A stretch of 64,000 bases of DNA from Bifidobacterium lemurum (GCF_014898175.1 NZ_CP062948.1:2666001-2730000), one strand, 5' to 3'; numbered from the stretch's first letter, positions 26,840 through 37,468 are shown. Translations and numbers: made by a program. Notes: generated by a model not told the origin, from the letters alone.

Positions 26840-27493
26840 ATGGATAGAATGCAGCACACGAATCACGCCAAAGCATGGGAATTCGCCGAAGACCGCGCCT
26901 TCGCCCGCCAAAGCCAGACGCTTATCAGGGTCCGCGCAGCCGCGGAGCAGGCCGGAGTTCCGCAGACGTCCGCGGCGCAGGCCGAATTGCTGTCGCTGAT
27001 GGTCACGTTGACCGGCGCGCAGTCCGTGATCGCCGTGGGCACCTGCTCGCTGGTGGAGACGGTCGCGTTGCTGGAGGGCCTGCGCGATGGCGGCCAGCTG
27101 ACCGCGGTGGATTCCTCCGCGCAGGGCATCACGATGATCCGCGACGTCTTCCATGCGTTGGAGGATGAGACGCAGACTTCGCTGCGCGCGGTGAACGCCG
27201 ATGTGAACGTGTTTCTGCCGCGCCTGAACGCGAACGACTATGATCTGATCGTGGTGGCGGGCGATGCGGCCAACTACCAGGCGACGCTCGATCAGGCGCC
27301 TCGACTGCTGAGCGAACGCGGCACCATCGTATTCACCGATATGCTGTCGCAAGGCGGCGTGCTCGATGCGGCCGATCGCGGAGAGAAGACCGTGGCGATG
27401 CGCGCGTTCCTTGAATCGCTGGAGGCCAACGAAGAGTTCGATTCCACGCTTACGCCCGATGGCACCGGCATGGCGATCGCCGTCAAACGCTAA
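26840..27493 (+). CDS. SAM-dependent O-methyltransferase, COMT-like
   Basis: A 217-residue class I methyltransferase of the caffeoyl-CoA/catechol O-methyltransferase family. The SAM site begins at QSVIAVGTCSLVETVALLEGL near residue 68, where the usual GxGxG is altered to GTC. LTAVDSSAQGITMIRDVFHA binds the cofactor ribose. YDLIVVAGDAANYQATLDQA near 130 corresponds to the metal and substrate region, and GTIVFTDMLSQGGVLD follows. The substrate is unknown. TGAGGA precedes the ATG. Its stop is about 110 bases from the convergent LOG gene. Confidence 0.82.
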   Translation: MDRMQHTNHAKAWEFAEDRAFARQSQTLIRVRAAAEQAGVPQTSAAQAELLSLMVTLTGAQSVIAVGTCSLVETVALLEGLRDGGQLTAVDSSAQGITMIRDVFHALEDETQTSLRAVNADVNVFLPRLNANDYDLIVVAGDAANYQATLDQAPRLLSERGTIVFTDMLSQGGVLDAADRGEKTVAMRAFLESLEANEEFDSTLTPDGTGMAIAVKR

Positions 27494-27602
27494 AGCCTGA
27501 CGGGAATCCGCCGAATATGAGGGCGGTCGCTTGGACTTTCCGCGACGGCATGGGCATCCGCCTTATGCCGTCGCGCTCGTATATTCGCCGTGGGAAAGAC
27601 GT

Positions 27603-28352
27603 TCAGCGAATGCCGCTGACGGCGACGCGCACAGCCTCCTGCGGATCGTCGGTGACGGTCACCAGGTGCGGGTCGACGGGCGCGATCATGCCCCGTCCAC
27701 TGACCTCCCCCGCCAGCCAGTCCAGCAGTCCCTGCCAATAGTCGCGTCCGAACAGCACGATCGGCATGGACGTGACCTTATGCGTCTGCACGAGTGTGAG
27801 CAGTTCGAACATCTCGTCCAAGGTGCCGAATCCTCCCGGGCAGACGATCACGCCGGACGAGTATTTTACGAACATGGTTTTGCGCACGAAGAAGTAGCGG
27901 AAGCTCATGCCGAGGTTCACCCACTCGTTGATGCCCTGTTCCTGGGGCAGTTCGATGCCCAATCCCACGGACCGTCCGCCGGCCATGGCGGCGCCGCGGT
28001 TGGCCGCTTCCATGATGCCGGGCCCTCCTCCGGTGATCACGGCGATTCCCCGCCGCGCGATAAGATCTCCCATGGTTTGCGCCGCCTGATAGTCCGGGTC
28101 CTGTTCCCGCACGCGCGCGGAGCCGAATACCGATATCGCGGGGCCGAGTTCGGCCAGCGCGCCGAAGCCGTCCACGAATTCGGACTGGATGCGCAGCACG
28201 CGCCACGGATCCATATGCAGCCAGTCGGCGTTCTGGTCGGAGCGCAGCAGATTCGCGGTGGTGCTCTCCTGCGGGATCATGTCGCCGCGCATGATCACCG
28301 GACCGCGATGGTAGGTGCTGCCTAACGGCGATTGCGTCTCATGTTCGGTCAT
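27603..28352 (-). CDS. LOG family protein (TIGR00730)
   Basis: A 249-residue Rossmann protein of the cytokinin-activating LOG family, which cleaves nucleoside 5'-monophosphates to base and ribose phosphate. Both family signatures are present: GGGPGIMEAANRGAAMAGG near residue 105 and PGGFGTLDEMFELLTLVQ near 180. The N-terminal extension of about 60 residues fits the longer bacterial type. AAAGGAGG lies just upstream of two adjacent ATG codons; I take the second because spacing to the first is only one base. The gene overlaps the end of nhaA by 14 bases and is probably translated with it. Confidence 0.88.
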   Translation of the reverse strand: MTEHETQSPLGSTYHRGPVIMRGDMIPQESTTANLLRSDQNADWLHMDPWRVLRIQSEFVDGFGALAELGPAISVFGSARVREQDPDYQAAQTMGDLIARRGIAVITGGGPGIMEAANRGAAMAGGRSVGLGIELPQEQGINEWVNLGMSFRYFFVRKTMFVKYSSGVIVCPGGFGTLDEMFELLTLVQTHKVTSMPIVLFGRDYWQGLLDWLAGEVSGRGMIAPVDPHLVTVTDDPQEAVRVAVSGIR

Positions 28353-29784
28353 CATGCCTCCTTTGGCGTATTCTTTCCCGAAGCTTGCGCGCTTTGATCT
28401 GCGCCAGCTGTTCCGGCGTGAACGCTTCGATGGTCGCGCTCTGCGTGCCGTCCGACAGTGTGGTGATCCGTTCGACCGGCGTTTCGTGGTCTCGTTCCTT
28501 CCCCGTTTCCAGGGCCCGCGCTGCCTCATAGCGTTGGGATTGGCGATGCAGCAGCACGCCGGAGATGGCCGCCGCGATCAACGAGGCCATCAACACGCCG
28601 AATCGGGCCTCCGCGGAGAGTTCCGCATCGGTATAGGCCAATGAGGCGATCAGGAAGGATACGGTGAATCCGATGCCGCAGGCGCATGACGCGGGCAGCA
28701 GATCGCGCACGCGCAGTCCTCGCGGCATGCTCAGGCCGCCGATATGCGTGGCGGTCCAAGCGGTGATCATAATGCCCACGGGTTTGCCGACCACCAGCGC
28801 CACGACGATGCCCACCACCACCGGCGAGACCATCAGCGCGGGGGTGAGCGCGTCGAAATGCACGCCCGTGGCGAACAGGGCGAAAATCGGCAAGGCCAGC
28901 AGCGACGAGAACGGCTGCAGCTTGTCGTGGTAGCGTTCGGCGCGCGGACTGGTCTCGCCGTACATCTCACGCGACGGGGTGAGCAGCCCGACCAGCACGC
29001 CGGCCAGCGTCGGATGCACGCCCGCCTCGAACATCATCACCCATGCGAGGATGCCCACGCAGCCGACCGCGATCCACGGCACACGGCGCATGCGCACCAG
29101 CAGCGCCCATACGACGGCGCATACAGCGATGCCGAGGAACCAATACCATGCGTTGAGCGACGAGAAGAACACGGCGATCAGAATAATGGCCAGCAGGTCG
29201 TCGACCGTGGCGAGCGTCATCAGGAACGCGCGGATCGAGCCCGGCAACGCTTTGGCGAACAACGCCAGCACCGCAAGCGAGAAGGCGATATCCGTGGCGG
29301 TGGGCACCGCCCATCCTTGCGCGATGTCGCTGAATGAGAACACGGAGCCGTTGGCGATCTGCTCCAGTCCGGGGCCCGGCGGCGCGAACCTCGAATATAG
29401 GGCGGTCACCGACAAAAACAGAATCGGCGGCACCAGCATGCCGCCCACGGCGCACAGCATGGGCACGGCCGCGGCCTTGGGATTGGACAGCGAGCCGGTG
29501 GTGAGCTCCTGCTTCAGGTCCAGGCCGACCATCAGGAAGAAGATGGTGAGCAGACCGTCCTGCGCCCAATGGCCGAGCGGCAGGTCGATATTCGTGTACG
29601 GAATCGCCAGCTGCGTCTCCGAAATCGTCTCGAACAGGTGCGCGGTCCACGGCAGGTTGGCGAGCACCAGACCGGCGAGGGCGAATCCCAGCATGATCAG
29701 GCCTGATATGCGGTCGGAGGCGGCTACGCGCCGGATCCTTTCCCACATGCTCGGGGTGCCTGTCATGGTGGTGTTCACGCTCAT
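28339..29784 (-). CDS. nhaA: Na+/H+ antiporter NhaA
   Basis: A 481-residue inner-membrane antiporter for sodium and pH homeostasis with 12 predicted helices. LTIFFLMVGLDLKQELTTGSL near residue 80 and GWAVPTATDIAFSLAVLALF near 160 are the conserved NhaA segments; the latter contains the ion-binding aspartate. ALPIFALFATGVHFD and GKPVGIMITAWTA follow. After the last helix (near 415) comes a charged cytoplasmic tail of about 60 residues, longer than in Escherichia coli (388 residues in total). AAGGAG supports the start. It overlaps the LOG gene. Confidence 0.93.
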   Translation of the reverse strand: MSVNTTMTGTPSMWERIRRVAASDRISGLIMLGFALAGLVLANLPWTAHLFETISETQLAIPYTNIDLPLGHWAQDGLLTIFFLMVGLDLKQELTTGSLSNPKAAAVPMLCAVGGMLVPPILFLSVTALYSRFAPPGPGLEQIANGSVFSFSDIAQGWAVPTATDIAFSLAVLALFAKALPGSIRAFLMTLATVDDLLAIILIAVFFSSLNAWYWFLGIAVCAVVWALLVRMRRVPWIAVGCVGILAWVMMFEAGVHPTLAGVLVGLLTPSREMYGETSPRAERYHDKLQPFSSLLALPIFALFATGVHFDALTPALMVSPVVVGIVVALVVGKPVGIMITAWTATHIGGLSMPRGLRVRDLLPASCACGIGFTVSFLIASLAYTDAELSAEARFGVLMASLIAAAISGVLLHRQSQRYEAARALETGKERDHETPVERITTLSDGTQSATIEAFTPEQLAQIKARKLRERIRQRRHDDRT

Positions 29785-29948
29785 CGCCGCTCCTTAGATC
29801 CGTTCCATTGTACGGACCGCGTAGGGACGTTCCGCCCCGGGCTTACCCGGTGGAACGACACGCCGTCGTCTCGCATGGCTGGCATGCCGGCGGCTTCTCC
29901 ATGACGGGGCGATCCTCCATCCGCCATGGCATCGTCACTGGCCGCGCG

Positions 29949-31136
29949 TCAGCGTTCGGACAGGGCCTTGCTCCACCGGTCAAGCACCCGCTCCAGCAGC
30001 GCGGTGGGGCAGGCGAGGTTCACCCTCTCGAAATAGTCGCCGCATTGGCCGAACATCGAACCTTCGTCGAGGAACACGCGGGCCTTGCCGCGCAGGAACT
30101 CGCACTGTGCCTCGGGGGTTTCGAATCCGAGTCCACGGCAGTCCAGCCAGGCCAGATACGTGCCTTCGGGTTCGATCAGACGGATGCCGTCGGTGCGTGC
30201 CGCGAAGTCGCGGATCACGCCGAGGTTGCGTTGCAGCACGACCATCAGCTCGTCCAACCATGGTTCGGCGTGGTTGTAGGCGGCCTGACAGGCGACCAGG
30301 CCGAAATGGCTGACGGTCAGTCCGCCGATGTTCTCGGCCGCCACGTCGAAGCGGCGGCGCAGCTCGGGGTTCGGAATGATCGCGTTCGAGCACAGCAGAC
30401 CGGCCAGATTGAAGGTTTTGGTCGGCGCGGTGAATTCGAACGCGTTGTTCGCGTACCGCTCCCCCAATGATGAGAACATGACGGTGCGGTGCCCCGGATG
30501 GGCGAAGTCGGCGTGGATGTCGTCGCACAGCACGGTCACGCCGTGTTCCAGGCAGATGTCGCCCACGCGCCTGAGCTCGTCGGCGGTCCACACGCGGCCG
30601 ACGGGATTGTGCGGATTGCACAGCAGGATCGCGGTGCAGCGCGGGTCGGCGGCCTTGGCTTCGAGATCGTCGAAGTCCATCTCGTAGCGGCCTTCGTCGC
30701 TTAGGCGAAGAGTGTTGTCGAGAATGGTCAGGCCGTTGCGTTCGCAGGCGAAGGTGAAGGGATAGTAGACCGGACGTTGGATGATGACTTTGTCTCCCGG
30801 ATGGGTGACGGCGCGCAGGGCGGTGTTGATGGCGGGCATCACGCCGTCGGACAGGCGCACGGCGTCCGGGTCGACGGCGAGGTTGTGGCGGCGGGCCATC
30901 CAACCGGTGAACGCGGCGAAATAGTCGTCGGTCGCGTAATCATAGCCGAACACGTCATGCGTGGCCGCTTCGACGATGGCCTCGACGATTTCGGGAGCGG
31001 GCTTGAATTCCATATCCGCCACGGACAGCGGCACCACGTCCTCGTTGCCCTGGCCCATCTCCTCCACGATCTGATGCCATTTGGCGGATGAGGAGCCGTG
31101 GCGTTCCAGAATGGTATCGAAGTCGTACACGCTCAT
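29949..31136 (-). CDS. patB: MalY/PatB-type PLP-dependent cystathionine beta-lyase
   Basis: A 395-residue fold-type I aminotransferase-like enzyme. The family cleaves cystathionine or cysteine conjugates. VVPLSVADMEFKPAPEIVEA near the start is the MalY/PatB signature. CNPHNPVGRVWTADELRRVG near 170 binds PLP, CDDIHADFAHPGHR carries the PLP-stabilising Asp, and FTAPTKTFNLAGLLCSNAII near 235 carries the Schiff-base lysine. I use the ATG at 31136, which AAAGG precedes by 11 bases; a GTG four codons upstream is also possible. It may act in the same sulfur pathway as metY. Confidence 0.88.
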   Translation of the reverse strand: MSVYDFDTILERHGSSSAKWHQIVEEMGQGNEDVVPLSVADMEFKPAPEIVEAIVEAATHDVFGYDYATDDYFAAFTGWMARRHNLAVDPDAVRLSDGVMPAINTALRAVTHPGDKVIIQRPVYYPFTFACERNGLTILDNTLRLSDEGRYEMDFDDLEAKAADPRCTAILLCNPHNPVGRVWTADELRRVGDICLEHGVTVLCDDIHADFAHPGHRTVMFSSLGERYANNAFEFTAPTKTFNLAGLLCSNAIIPNPELRRRFDVAAENIGGLTVSHFGLVACQAAYNHAEPWLDELMVVLQRNLGVIRDFAARTDGIRLIEPEGTYLAWLDCRGLGFETPEAQCEFLRGKARVFLDEGSMFGQCGDYFERVNLACPTALLERVLDRWSKALSER

Positions 31137-31181
31137 CAGGCGACTCACCTTTCACATCGTCGTCATGGACTACAACTGAAA

Positions 31182-31205
31182 AAACCCTTGGTTTCCCAAG
31201 GGTTT
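31182..31205 (-). terminator. Terminator of the tRNA-Arg transcript
   Basis: AAACCCTTGG pairs with CCAAGGGTTT around a four-base loop and, read on the minus strand, is followed by a run of T residues. Confidence 0.9.
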
Positions 31206-31209
31206 CGTC

Positions 31210-31286
31210 TGGTGCGCGAGACAGGATTCGAACCTGCGACCTGCTGATCCGTAGTCAGCTGCTCTAATCCGCTGGGCTACTCGCGC
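31210..31286 (-). tRNA. tRNA-Arg (ACG), copy with encoded CCA
   Basis: On the minus strand the acceptor stem GCGCGAG pairs with CTCGCGC. The anticodon stem GCTGA/TCAGC holds the loop CTACGGA with anticodon ACG, and the T arm is GCAGG-TTCGAAT-CCTGT. The discriminator A is followed by an encoded CCA-like end (A-CCA). The D stem has one C-A mismatch. A terminator follows directly. Confidence 0.95.
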
Positions 31287-31315
31287 ATACCACTGTTATC
31301 CCCGTGGTCCGGGAG

Positions 31316-31389
31316 TGCGCGAGACAGGATTCGAACCTGCGACCTGCTGATCCGTAGTCAGCTGCTCTAATCCGCTGGGCTACTCGCGC
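31316..31389 (-). tRNA. tRNA-Arg (ACG), second identical copy without CCA
   Basis: The 74-base body is identical to the neighbouring gene 29 bases away, with anticodon ACG, but the discriminator A is followed by CTC, so CCA must be added enzymatically. The two are probably made from one transcript. Confidence 0.95.
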
Positions 31390-31473
31390 ATGCCGCCTGA
31401 ACTTGAAGCCGTTCAGGCAACTCGAACAATAATACACATGATGAGGCATATCGCAACTCGGCGTGTCATACCG

Positions 31474-32829
<1,356 letters not shown>

Positions 32830-32942
32830 GACCGTCTCCTTCGTCTTATCTCGCGCGCTTTGCGCCGCGCCGTCCCGCACCGCACCAGGCACCGTCAAGA
32901 CGCGCCCCTATCGGAGCGCATCCGTTGATGCCCGAGAAACAA

Positions 32943-32977
32943 CGATACCCCTGACCCGACTCGGTTCAGGGGTATCG
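32943..32977 (-). terminator. Terminator between clpP2 and clpX
   Basis: CGATACCCCTGACCC pairs with GGTTCAGGGGTATCG (one G-T type mismatch) around a short loop, just after the clpP2 stop codon. It suggests that clpX has its own promoter. Confidence 0.8.
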
Positions 32978-33020
32978 CTTGTAAAGGTCGTGCGCAGTTC
33001 GTGGGGCGCGGACGCGGGAT

Positions 33021-33722
33021 CTACTGGCGGTGTTCGAGCACCTCATCCACGATGCCGTATTCCTTGGCCTGCGGCGCGGTCAGGAAGGTGTCGACCTCGA
33101 TGTCCTTGCGGATGCGGTCGATATCCTGGCCGGTGTGCTTGGCGAGCGTGTTCTCCAGCCATTCGCGCATGCGCAGCATCTCCTTGGCCTGGATCTCGAT
33201 CTCCGTGGCCTTGCCGAAGCCCTGGTCGATGGCCGGCTGGTGGATGAGCACGCGCGCGTTCGGCAGCATCAGGCGCTTGCCTTTGGTGCCGGCGGCGAGC
33301 AGAATCGCGGCGGCGGAGGCGGCCTGGCCGAGGCACACGGTCTGCACGTCGGGCTTGATGTACTGCATGGTGTCGTAGATCGCGGTCATCGCGGTCATGG
33401 AACCGCCCGGCGAGTTGATGTACATCATCACGTCGCGGTTCGGATCCTGCGATTCGAGCACGAGCAGCTGGGCCATGATGTCGTCGGCGGAGGTGTCGTC
33501 CACCTGCACGCCCATGAAGATGATGCGGTCCTCAAACAGGCGGGTGTAGGGATCCTGACGCTTGAAGCCGTACGGGGTCTTCTCTTCGAACTGCGGCAGC
33601 ACGTACCGGTTCTGCGGCGCGAACGCGGCCTCGCGGCGCGCGGACGGCATGAAGCCTACGACGCCGGTGGGGCCGGCGAGACGGTCGGCGCGGGCGGCGA
33701 ACTTCGCTTCCTCACTTGCCAT
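33021..33722 (-). CDS. clpP2: ATP-dependent Clp protease proteolytic subunit, ClpP2
   Basis: A 233-residue serine protease subunit. [20 protein letters not shown] near residue 105 is the oxyanion region, the catalytic Ser is in CLGQAASAAAILLAAG near 133, and the catalytic His is in PNARVLIHQP near 158. The catalytic Asp follows later. An N-terminal extension of about 45 residues precedes the conserved part, as in actinobacterial ClpP2. It lies 3 bases behind clpP1; actinobacteria assemble mixed ClpP1P2 barrels. Confidence 0.95.
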   Translation of the reverse strand: MASEEAKFAARADRLAGPTGVVGFMPSARREAAFAPQNRYVLPQFEEKTPYGFKRQDPYTRLFEDRIIFMGVQVDDTSADDIMAQLLVLESQDPNRDVMMYINSPGGSMTAMTAIYDTMQYIKPDVQTVCLGQAASAAAILLAAGTKGKRLMLPNARVLIHQPAIDQGFGKATEIEIQAKEMLRMREWLENTLAKHTGQDIDRIRKDIEVDTFLTAPQAKEYGIVDEVLEHRQ

Positions 33723-33725
33723 GGG

Positions 33726-34340
33726 TCACTCCCCCTTCTTCATCGAGTCGCGTGTGGTGATGACCTGGTCCACGAAACCGTAGTCCAGCGCCTCCTGTGC
33801 GGTGAACCAGTGGTCGTATTCGTTGTCGCGGTAGATCTCCTCCACCGTGTGGCCGGTCTGCTCGGCCGTGAGTTCGGCGAGCGTCTTCTTCATATCCATG
33901 ATGAGTTCGGCGTTGATGCGCACGTCGGTGGTGGTGCCGCCGATGCCGCCGGACGGCTGGTGCATGAGCACGCGGGCGTGGCTGGTCAGATAGCGCTTGC
34001 CCTTGGTGCCGGAGCTCAGCAGGAACTGGCCCATCGAGGCGCACATGCCCAGGCCCACAGTCGCCACGTCGGGCTCGATGAGCTGCATGGTGTCGTAGAT
34101 GGCCATGCCCGCGGTGATCGAGCCGCCGGGCGAGTTGATGTACAGCCAGATGTCTTTCTTCGGGTCCTCGGCGGCCAGCATGAGCAGCTGGGCGCAGATG
34201 CGGTTGGCCATATCGTCCTTGACCTCTTCGCCCATCCAGATGATGCGGTCCTTCAACAGGCGGTTGAAGATCGGATCGGCGGGGCCCGCGGGCGCCTCGT
34301 CGCCGGCCATGACCGGGGCGGTTGCAAACATATTGCTCAC
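33726..34340 (-). CDS. clpP1: ATP-dependent Clp protease proteolytic subunit, ClpP1
   Basis: A 204-residue serine protease subunit, first gene of the clpP1-clpP2 pair. [20 protein letters not shown] opens the conserved domain, [20 protein letters not shown] is the oxyanion region, and the Ser and His are in [14 protein letters not shown] and [29 protein letters not shown] closes the fold. AGAAGGAG lies upstream of the start. The 270-base region upstream should hold the promoter. Confidence 0.95.
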   Translation of the reverse strand: MSNMFATAPVMAGDEAPAGPADPIFNRLLKDRIIWMGEEVKDDMANRICAQLLMLAAEDPKKDIWLYINSPGGSITAGMAIYDTMQLIEPDVATVGLGMCASMGQFLLSSGTKGKRYLTSHARVLMHQPSGGIGGTTTDVRINAELIMDMKKTLAELTAEQTGHTVEEIYRDNEYDHWFTAQEALDYGFVDQVITTRDSMKKGE

Positions 34341-34609
34341 CGTGGTTCTCCTTCTATGTTTTCAAACAGTGTCTAGCCTACCGCCTTCAAGCGACGGCGG
34401 GCGCGGTTTCGCGCTTTTTCGGCGGCCAGCGTACGCATGTGCATCCGCCGGTAAACGTCGTATCCCACGCGGATCATCCGATGCGCGTCATCGAAGACGA
34501 CGAACCGACGTCGTGCCGTCAATCACCATTCGCATGGCACGACATACCTTGCGTCCGCCGCGGCATGCTTGTGGCCCAGACTGGCACCCCTCCATCGCAT
34601 ATGGGGTGT

Positions 34610-35095
34610 TCACGCCTTGCGCATGAGCTGGTCGGTGTCCATCACGATGGTCACGGGTCCGTCATTGGTGAGACTCACCCGCATATGCGCGCCGAACCTG
34701 CCCTCTTTCACGGTCAGTCCTTCGGCTCGCAGGGCGTCGCCGAATCGACGCCACACTTTCTCGGCGTGCTCGGGTTTGCCCGCGGCGATGAAACTCGGAC
34801 GGTTGCCTTTGCGCACGTCGCCGAACAAGGTGAACTGCGAGATGGACAGCACTTCACCGCCGACGTCGTGAATGGAGCGGTTCATTTTGCCGTTCTCGTC
34901 CTCGAACACGCGAAGGTTGGCGATTTTACGGGCCAGCCAAGCCACCTGCTCGTCGCCGTCCTCGTCACCCACGCCGACCAGCAGCACGTAGCCTTCGCCG
35001 ATGGACCGCGGTTCAAAGCTCGCGTCCCGCTCGCCGGTCGCCGCATCCGCCACATCCACCGACGCGGCGCTCACTCGTTGCAAAACAATCCTCAT
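34610..35095 (-). CDS. dtd: D-aminoacyl-tRNA deacylase
   Basis: A 161-residue enzyme that removes D-amino acids mischarged on t[18 protein letters not shown] is the standard N-terminus; [20 protein letters not shown] and [19 protein letters not shown] are the family signatures, the latter holding the active-site region. The C-terminal [18 protein letters not shown] is also conserved and contains the Gly-containing motif that excludes L-amino acids. It is a little longer than the usual 145-150 residues owing to a short insert after position 15. The start is placed at the conserved N-terminus; the frame is open upstream. Confidence 0.93.
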   Translation of the reverse strand: MRIVLQRVSAASVDVADAATGERDASFEPRSIGEGYVLLVGVGDEDGDEQVAWLARKIANLRVFEDENGKMNRSIHDVGGEVLSISQFTLFGDVRKGNRPSFIAAGKPEHAEKVWRRFGDALRAEGLTVKEGRFGAHMRVSLTNDGPVTIVMDTDQLMRKA

Positions 35096-35189
35096 ACCCG
35101 CCACTGTACGCAACCCCATACCTTCCTCCCAAGCCAACGTTCCCCGTCTTCCCGAGCCGCCCCTTCCATCATTCCGAACCGTCCCCTCC

Positions 35190-35240
35190 GTCATCCCGAG
35201 CCATCCTTTCCGTCATCCCGAGCGAAGTCGAGGGATCTCC
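35190..35240 (+). repeat. Palindromic intergenic repeat, double unit
   Basis: GTCATCCCGAGC occurs at 35190 and again at 35212, the second completed to AGTCGAGGGATCT. It lies between divergent dtd and the amidohydrolase gene. An eroded unit precedes it. Confidence 0.7.
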
Positions 35241-35291
35241 CCGCAACGAGACTAGACTGGTATGAAGCCGCCGAACGCAAAGGAGCCTGAC

Positions 35292-36647
35292 ATGAGCGCA
35301 GCACCATCCACCATCATCGAACCATTCGCCATCGCGCACGCCACGCTGGTCACCGGCGATGCCGAAAGCACCACACTGGACGACATGACCGTCATCATCG
35401 GCGCGAACGGACGTATCGAGCAGGTCTCCCCCAGCCTGTCCACGCCGATTCCGTCCGACTACCATATGCTCGACGCGACCGGCAAAACCGTGATGCCAGG
35501 CCTGATCAACGCGCACGCACATCTCTTCTCCGGTGGCAAGCCGATCAATCCCAAACTGGCGACACCGACCGGGCAGCGTCGCGTGGCCGCGTTCGCCCAT
35601 TCCCCATTGGGCCGGCCGTATATCGCGGCGAAGGCAAGGTCGAGTGTGATGGCGCAGCTATGTTCCGGTGTGACGACCCTACGCACCTTGGGTGATGTGG
35701 GGTATGAGGCAGTGGCGCTGCGCGACCGTATCGACGCGGGTGAGCTCGTCGGACCGCGTCTGTTGGCGTCCGGCCCACTGCTGGCGATTCCCGAAGGTCA
35801 CGGCGCGCCGCTGATCGCGCTGGTCTGCCCGGACGAGGATGCCGCGCGGGCGAACACGTTGGAGAATATCTCGCATGGCGCGAATGCGATCAAAATCGCG
35901 GCGACCGGAGGCGTGACGGACGCGCAGGAACTGGGCGAGGCGGGCTCGCCGCAGATGACCGTGGAGCAGATGCGTGCGATCTGCGATGCCGCGCACGAGT
36001 CGGGCGTGATCGTCGCCGCGCATGCGCAAAGCACCGAGGGCGTGCGTCGCGCGCTGCTCGCCGGCGTGGACACCATCGAACACGGCGCAGTGTTGAACGA
36101 CGACCTTATCGAGTTGTTCCTGAACAATCCGAACGCTTTGCGCGGTTGGTCGGCGTTGATCCCCACATTGAGCGCCGCGCTGCCCTTGTTGGATGTCGAT
36201 CAGTCGGTGTCCGGCATCACGGACATCCAGTTGGAGAATTCGCGCATCGTGGTCGCCGGCATGCTTGAGGGCGCGCGTCAGGCACGCGAGGCGGGATTGC
36301 GCGTGGGCGTGGGTACCGATGCGGCGATGACGTTCGTCACGCAGTATGGCACATGGCGAGAGTTGGATCTGCTGGTCAAACGTGGCGGATTCACCGCCGC
36401 GGAGGCGTTGCATGCGGCGACGGCCGTGAACGCGGAGATTCTCGGCGTGGAGGACGTCACCGGTTCGATCTCAACCGGTCGAGCCGCCGACCTGCTGGTG
36501 GTGAACGGCAATCCCTTGGAGGATCTGCGCGTATTGGAGCATCCGAATCTGGTCGTCGCCGCGGGCCATCCGATTTGGCGCCCCGATGCCAAAATCAAGC
36601 GCATCGCCGATTTGGACGAGATTCTCGATCAGACCTACGCGTCCTGA
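35292..36647 (+). CDS. Metal-dependent amidohydrolase family protein
   Basis: A 451-residue TIM-barrel hydrolase of the imidazolonepropionase/prolidase-like subtype. Metal ligands are in GLINAHAHLFSGG near residue 75; GVTTLRTLGDVGYEAV, AIKIAATGGVTDAQELG near 205 (Lys ligand), VIVAAHAQSTEGVRRAL and DTIEHGAVL supply further residues, and GVGTDAAMTFV near 345 has the catalytic Asp. The C-terminal beta-sandwich ends ADLLVVNGNPLEDLRVLEHP. The substrate is unknown; relatives hydrolyse Xaa-Pro or Xaa-Arg dipeptides. AAAGGAG sets the start at 35292 over an ATG ten codons upstream. Confidence 0.88.
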   Translation: MSAAPSTIIEPFAIAHATLVTGDAESTTLDDMTVIIGANGRIEQVSPSLSTPIPSDYHMLDATGKTVMPGLINAHAHLFSGGKPINPKLATPTGQRRVAAFAHSPLGRPYIAAKARSSVMAQLCSGVTTLRTLGDVGYEAVALRDRIDAGELVGPRLLASGPLLAIPEGHGAPLIALVCPDEDAARANTLENISHGANAIKIAATGGVTDAQELGEAGSPQMTVEQMRAICDAAHESGVIVAAHAQSTEGVRRALLAGVDTIEHGAVLNDDLIELFLNNPNALRGWSALIPTLSAALPLLDVDQSVSGITDIQLENSRIVVAGMLEGARQAREAGLRVGVGTDAAMTFVTQYGTWRELDLLVKRGGFTAAEALHAATAVNAEILGVEDVTGSISTGRAADLLVVNGNPLEDLRVLEHPNLVVAAGHPIWRPDAKIKRIADLDEILDQTYAS

Positions 36648-36697
36648 TTCGCAGACGCTTTCCGCTGTCTTAACCGGAAGCTCTGATTCCGCAAAGC

Positions 36698-36833
36698 GAT
36701 CCCTCGACTTCGCTCGGGATGACGGAAAACACACTGTCCCTCCGCCATCCCGAGTACCCACTCCGATACCCAATCACCCACTCTGTCATCCCGAGCAACC
36801 CGCTCTGTCATCCCGAGCGAAGTCAAGGGATCT
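36698..36833. repeat. Palindromic intergenic repeats, opposed units
   Basis: A reverse unit (GATCCCTCGACTTCGCTCGG to GATGAC, 36698-36723) and two forward units (GTCATCCCGAGC at 36785 and 36807, the latter ending AGTCAAGGGATCT) face each other. They flank a stretch of shorter eroded copies (CCATCCCGAG). Nothing coding is seen. Confidence 0.7.
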
Positions 36834-36878
36834 CAGCCGCATCCACGCAACCGCCCTATGAGCGCCTACACTGGCCTT

Positions 36879-37400
36879 ATGAGCGCAACACCAGATACAC
36901 AGAACGTTTCCGATTCTCAACTTCCCGCCCGTCTAGTCTCAGGCCAGACCGCGCCGGATTTCGCACTTCCTGCGGACGACGGTGCCACCGTGCGGCTTTC
37001 CGACGTGCTGGCCGAAGGCAAACGCGTGATCGTGTATTTCTATCCCGCCGCGATGACGCCCGGCTGCACGAAGCAGGCCTGTGATTTTCGCGATAATCTC
37101 AACCGCCTCACCGCGGCCGGATATACGGTGCTTGGCATCTCCAAGGATTCACCGGAGAAGCTCGCCAAGTTCCGCGAACGCGACCATCTCACATTCCCGC
37201 TGCTGAGCGATATGGATCTCAACGTGCATAAGCTCTACGGAGCATACGGCGAGAAGAAACTCTACGGCAAAGCCCACGTCGGCGTGCTGCGTTCGACGGT
37301 CGTGGTCGATTCCAATGGCCAAGTGCTGCTCGCCCGCTACAACGTGCGCGCCACCGGCCACGTCGATTCGCTCCTCAAACAGCTCGACAAGCTCAGCTGA
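36879..37400 (+). CDS. bcp: Thioredoxin-dependent peroxiredoxin, Bcp/PrxQ type
   Basis: A 173-residue cytoplasmic peroxidase. VSGQTAPDFALPADDGATVR opens the domain. The peroxidatic Cys is in YPAAMTPGCTKQACDFRDNL near residue 57, with the resolving Cys five residues on, the atypical two-Cys PrxQ arrangement. YGEKKLYGKAHVGVLRSTVV is the conserved C-terminal segment. The start is unclear: ATGs at 36858 and 36879 both lack a ribosome binding site, and both read ATGAGCGC. A strong shared terminator follows. Confidence 0.92.
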   Translation: MSATPDTQNVSDSQLPARLVSGQTAPDFALPADDGATVRLSDVLAEGKRVIVYFYPAAMTPGCTKQACDFRDNLNRLTAAGYTVLGISKDSPEKLAKFRERDHLTFPLLSDMDLNVHKLYGAYGEKKLYGKAHVGVLRSTVVVDSNGQVLLARYNVRATGHVDSLLKQLDKLS

Positions 37401-37468
37401 CGCCTTTGTACGCGTACCCTCATAAGATCACGGGATGACTCGGCTTCCCCCACATGTCGCTTCGCATC

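Noticed and set aside
24746..27352. 868-codon open frame on the minus strand
   Set aside because: It runs antisense across the flavoprotein, iron-sulfur and methyltransferase genes, which have clear motifs. His/Arg/Gly-rich text without motifs is typical of a GC-rich shadow frame.
31210..31389. tRNA-Arg genes as an integration (att) site
   Set aside because: No integrase gene and no second copy of the tRNA 3' end are visible in the window; the flanking genes are core.
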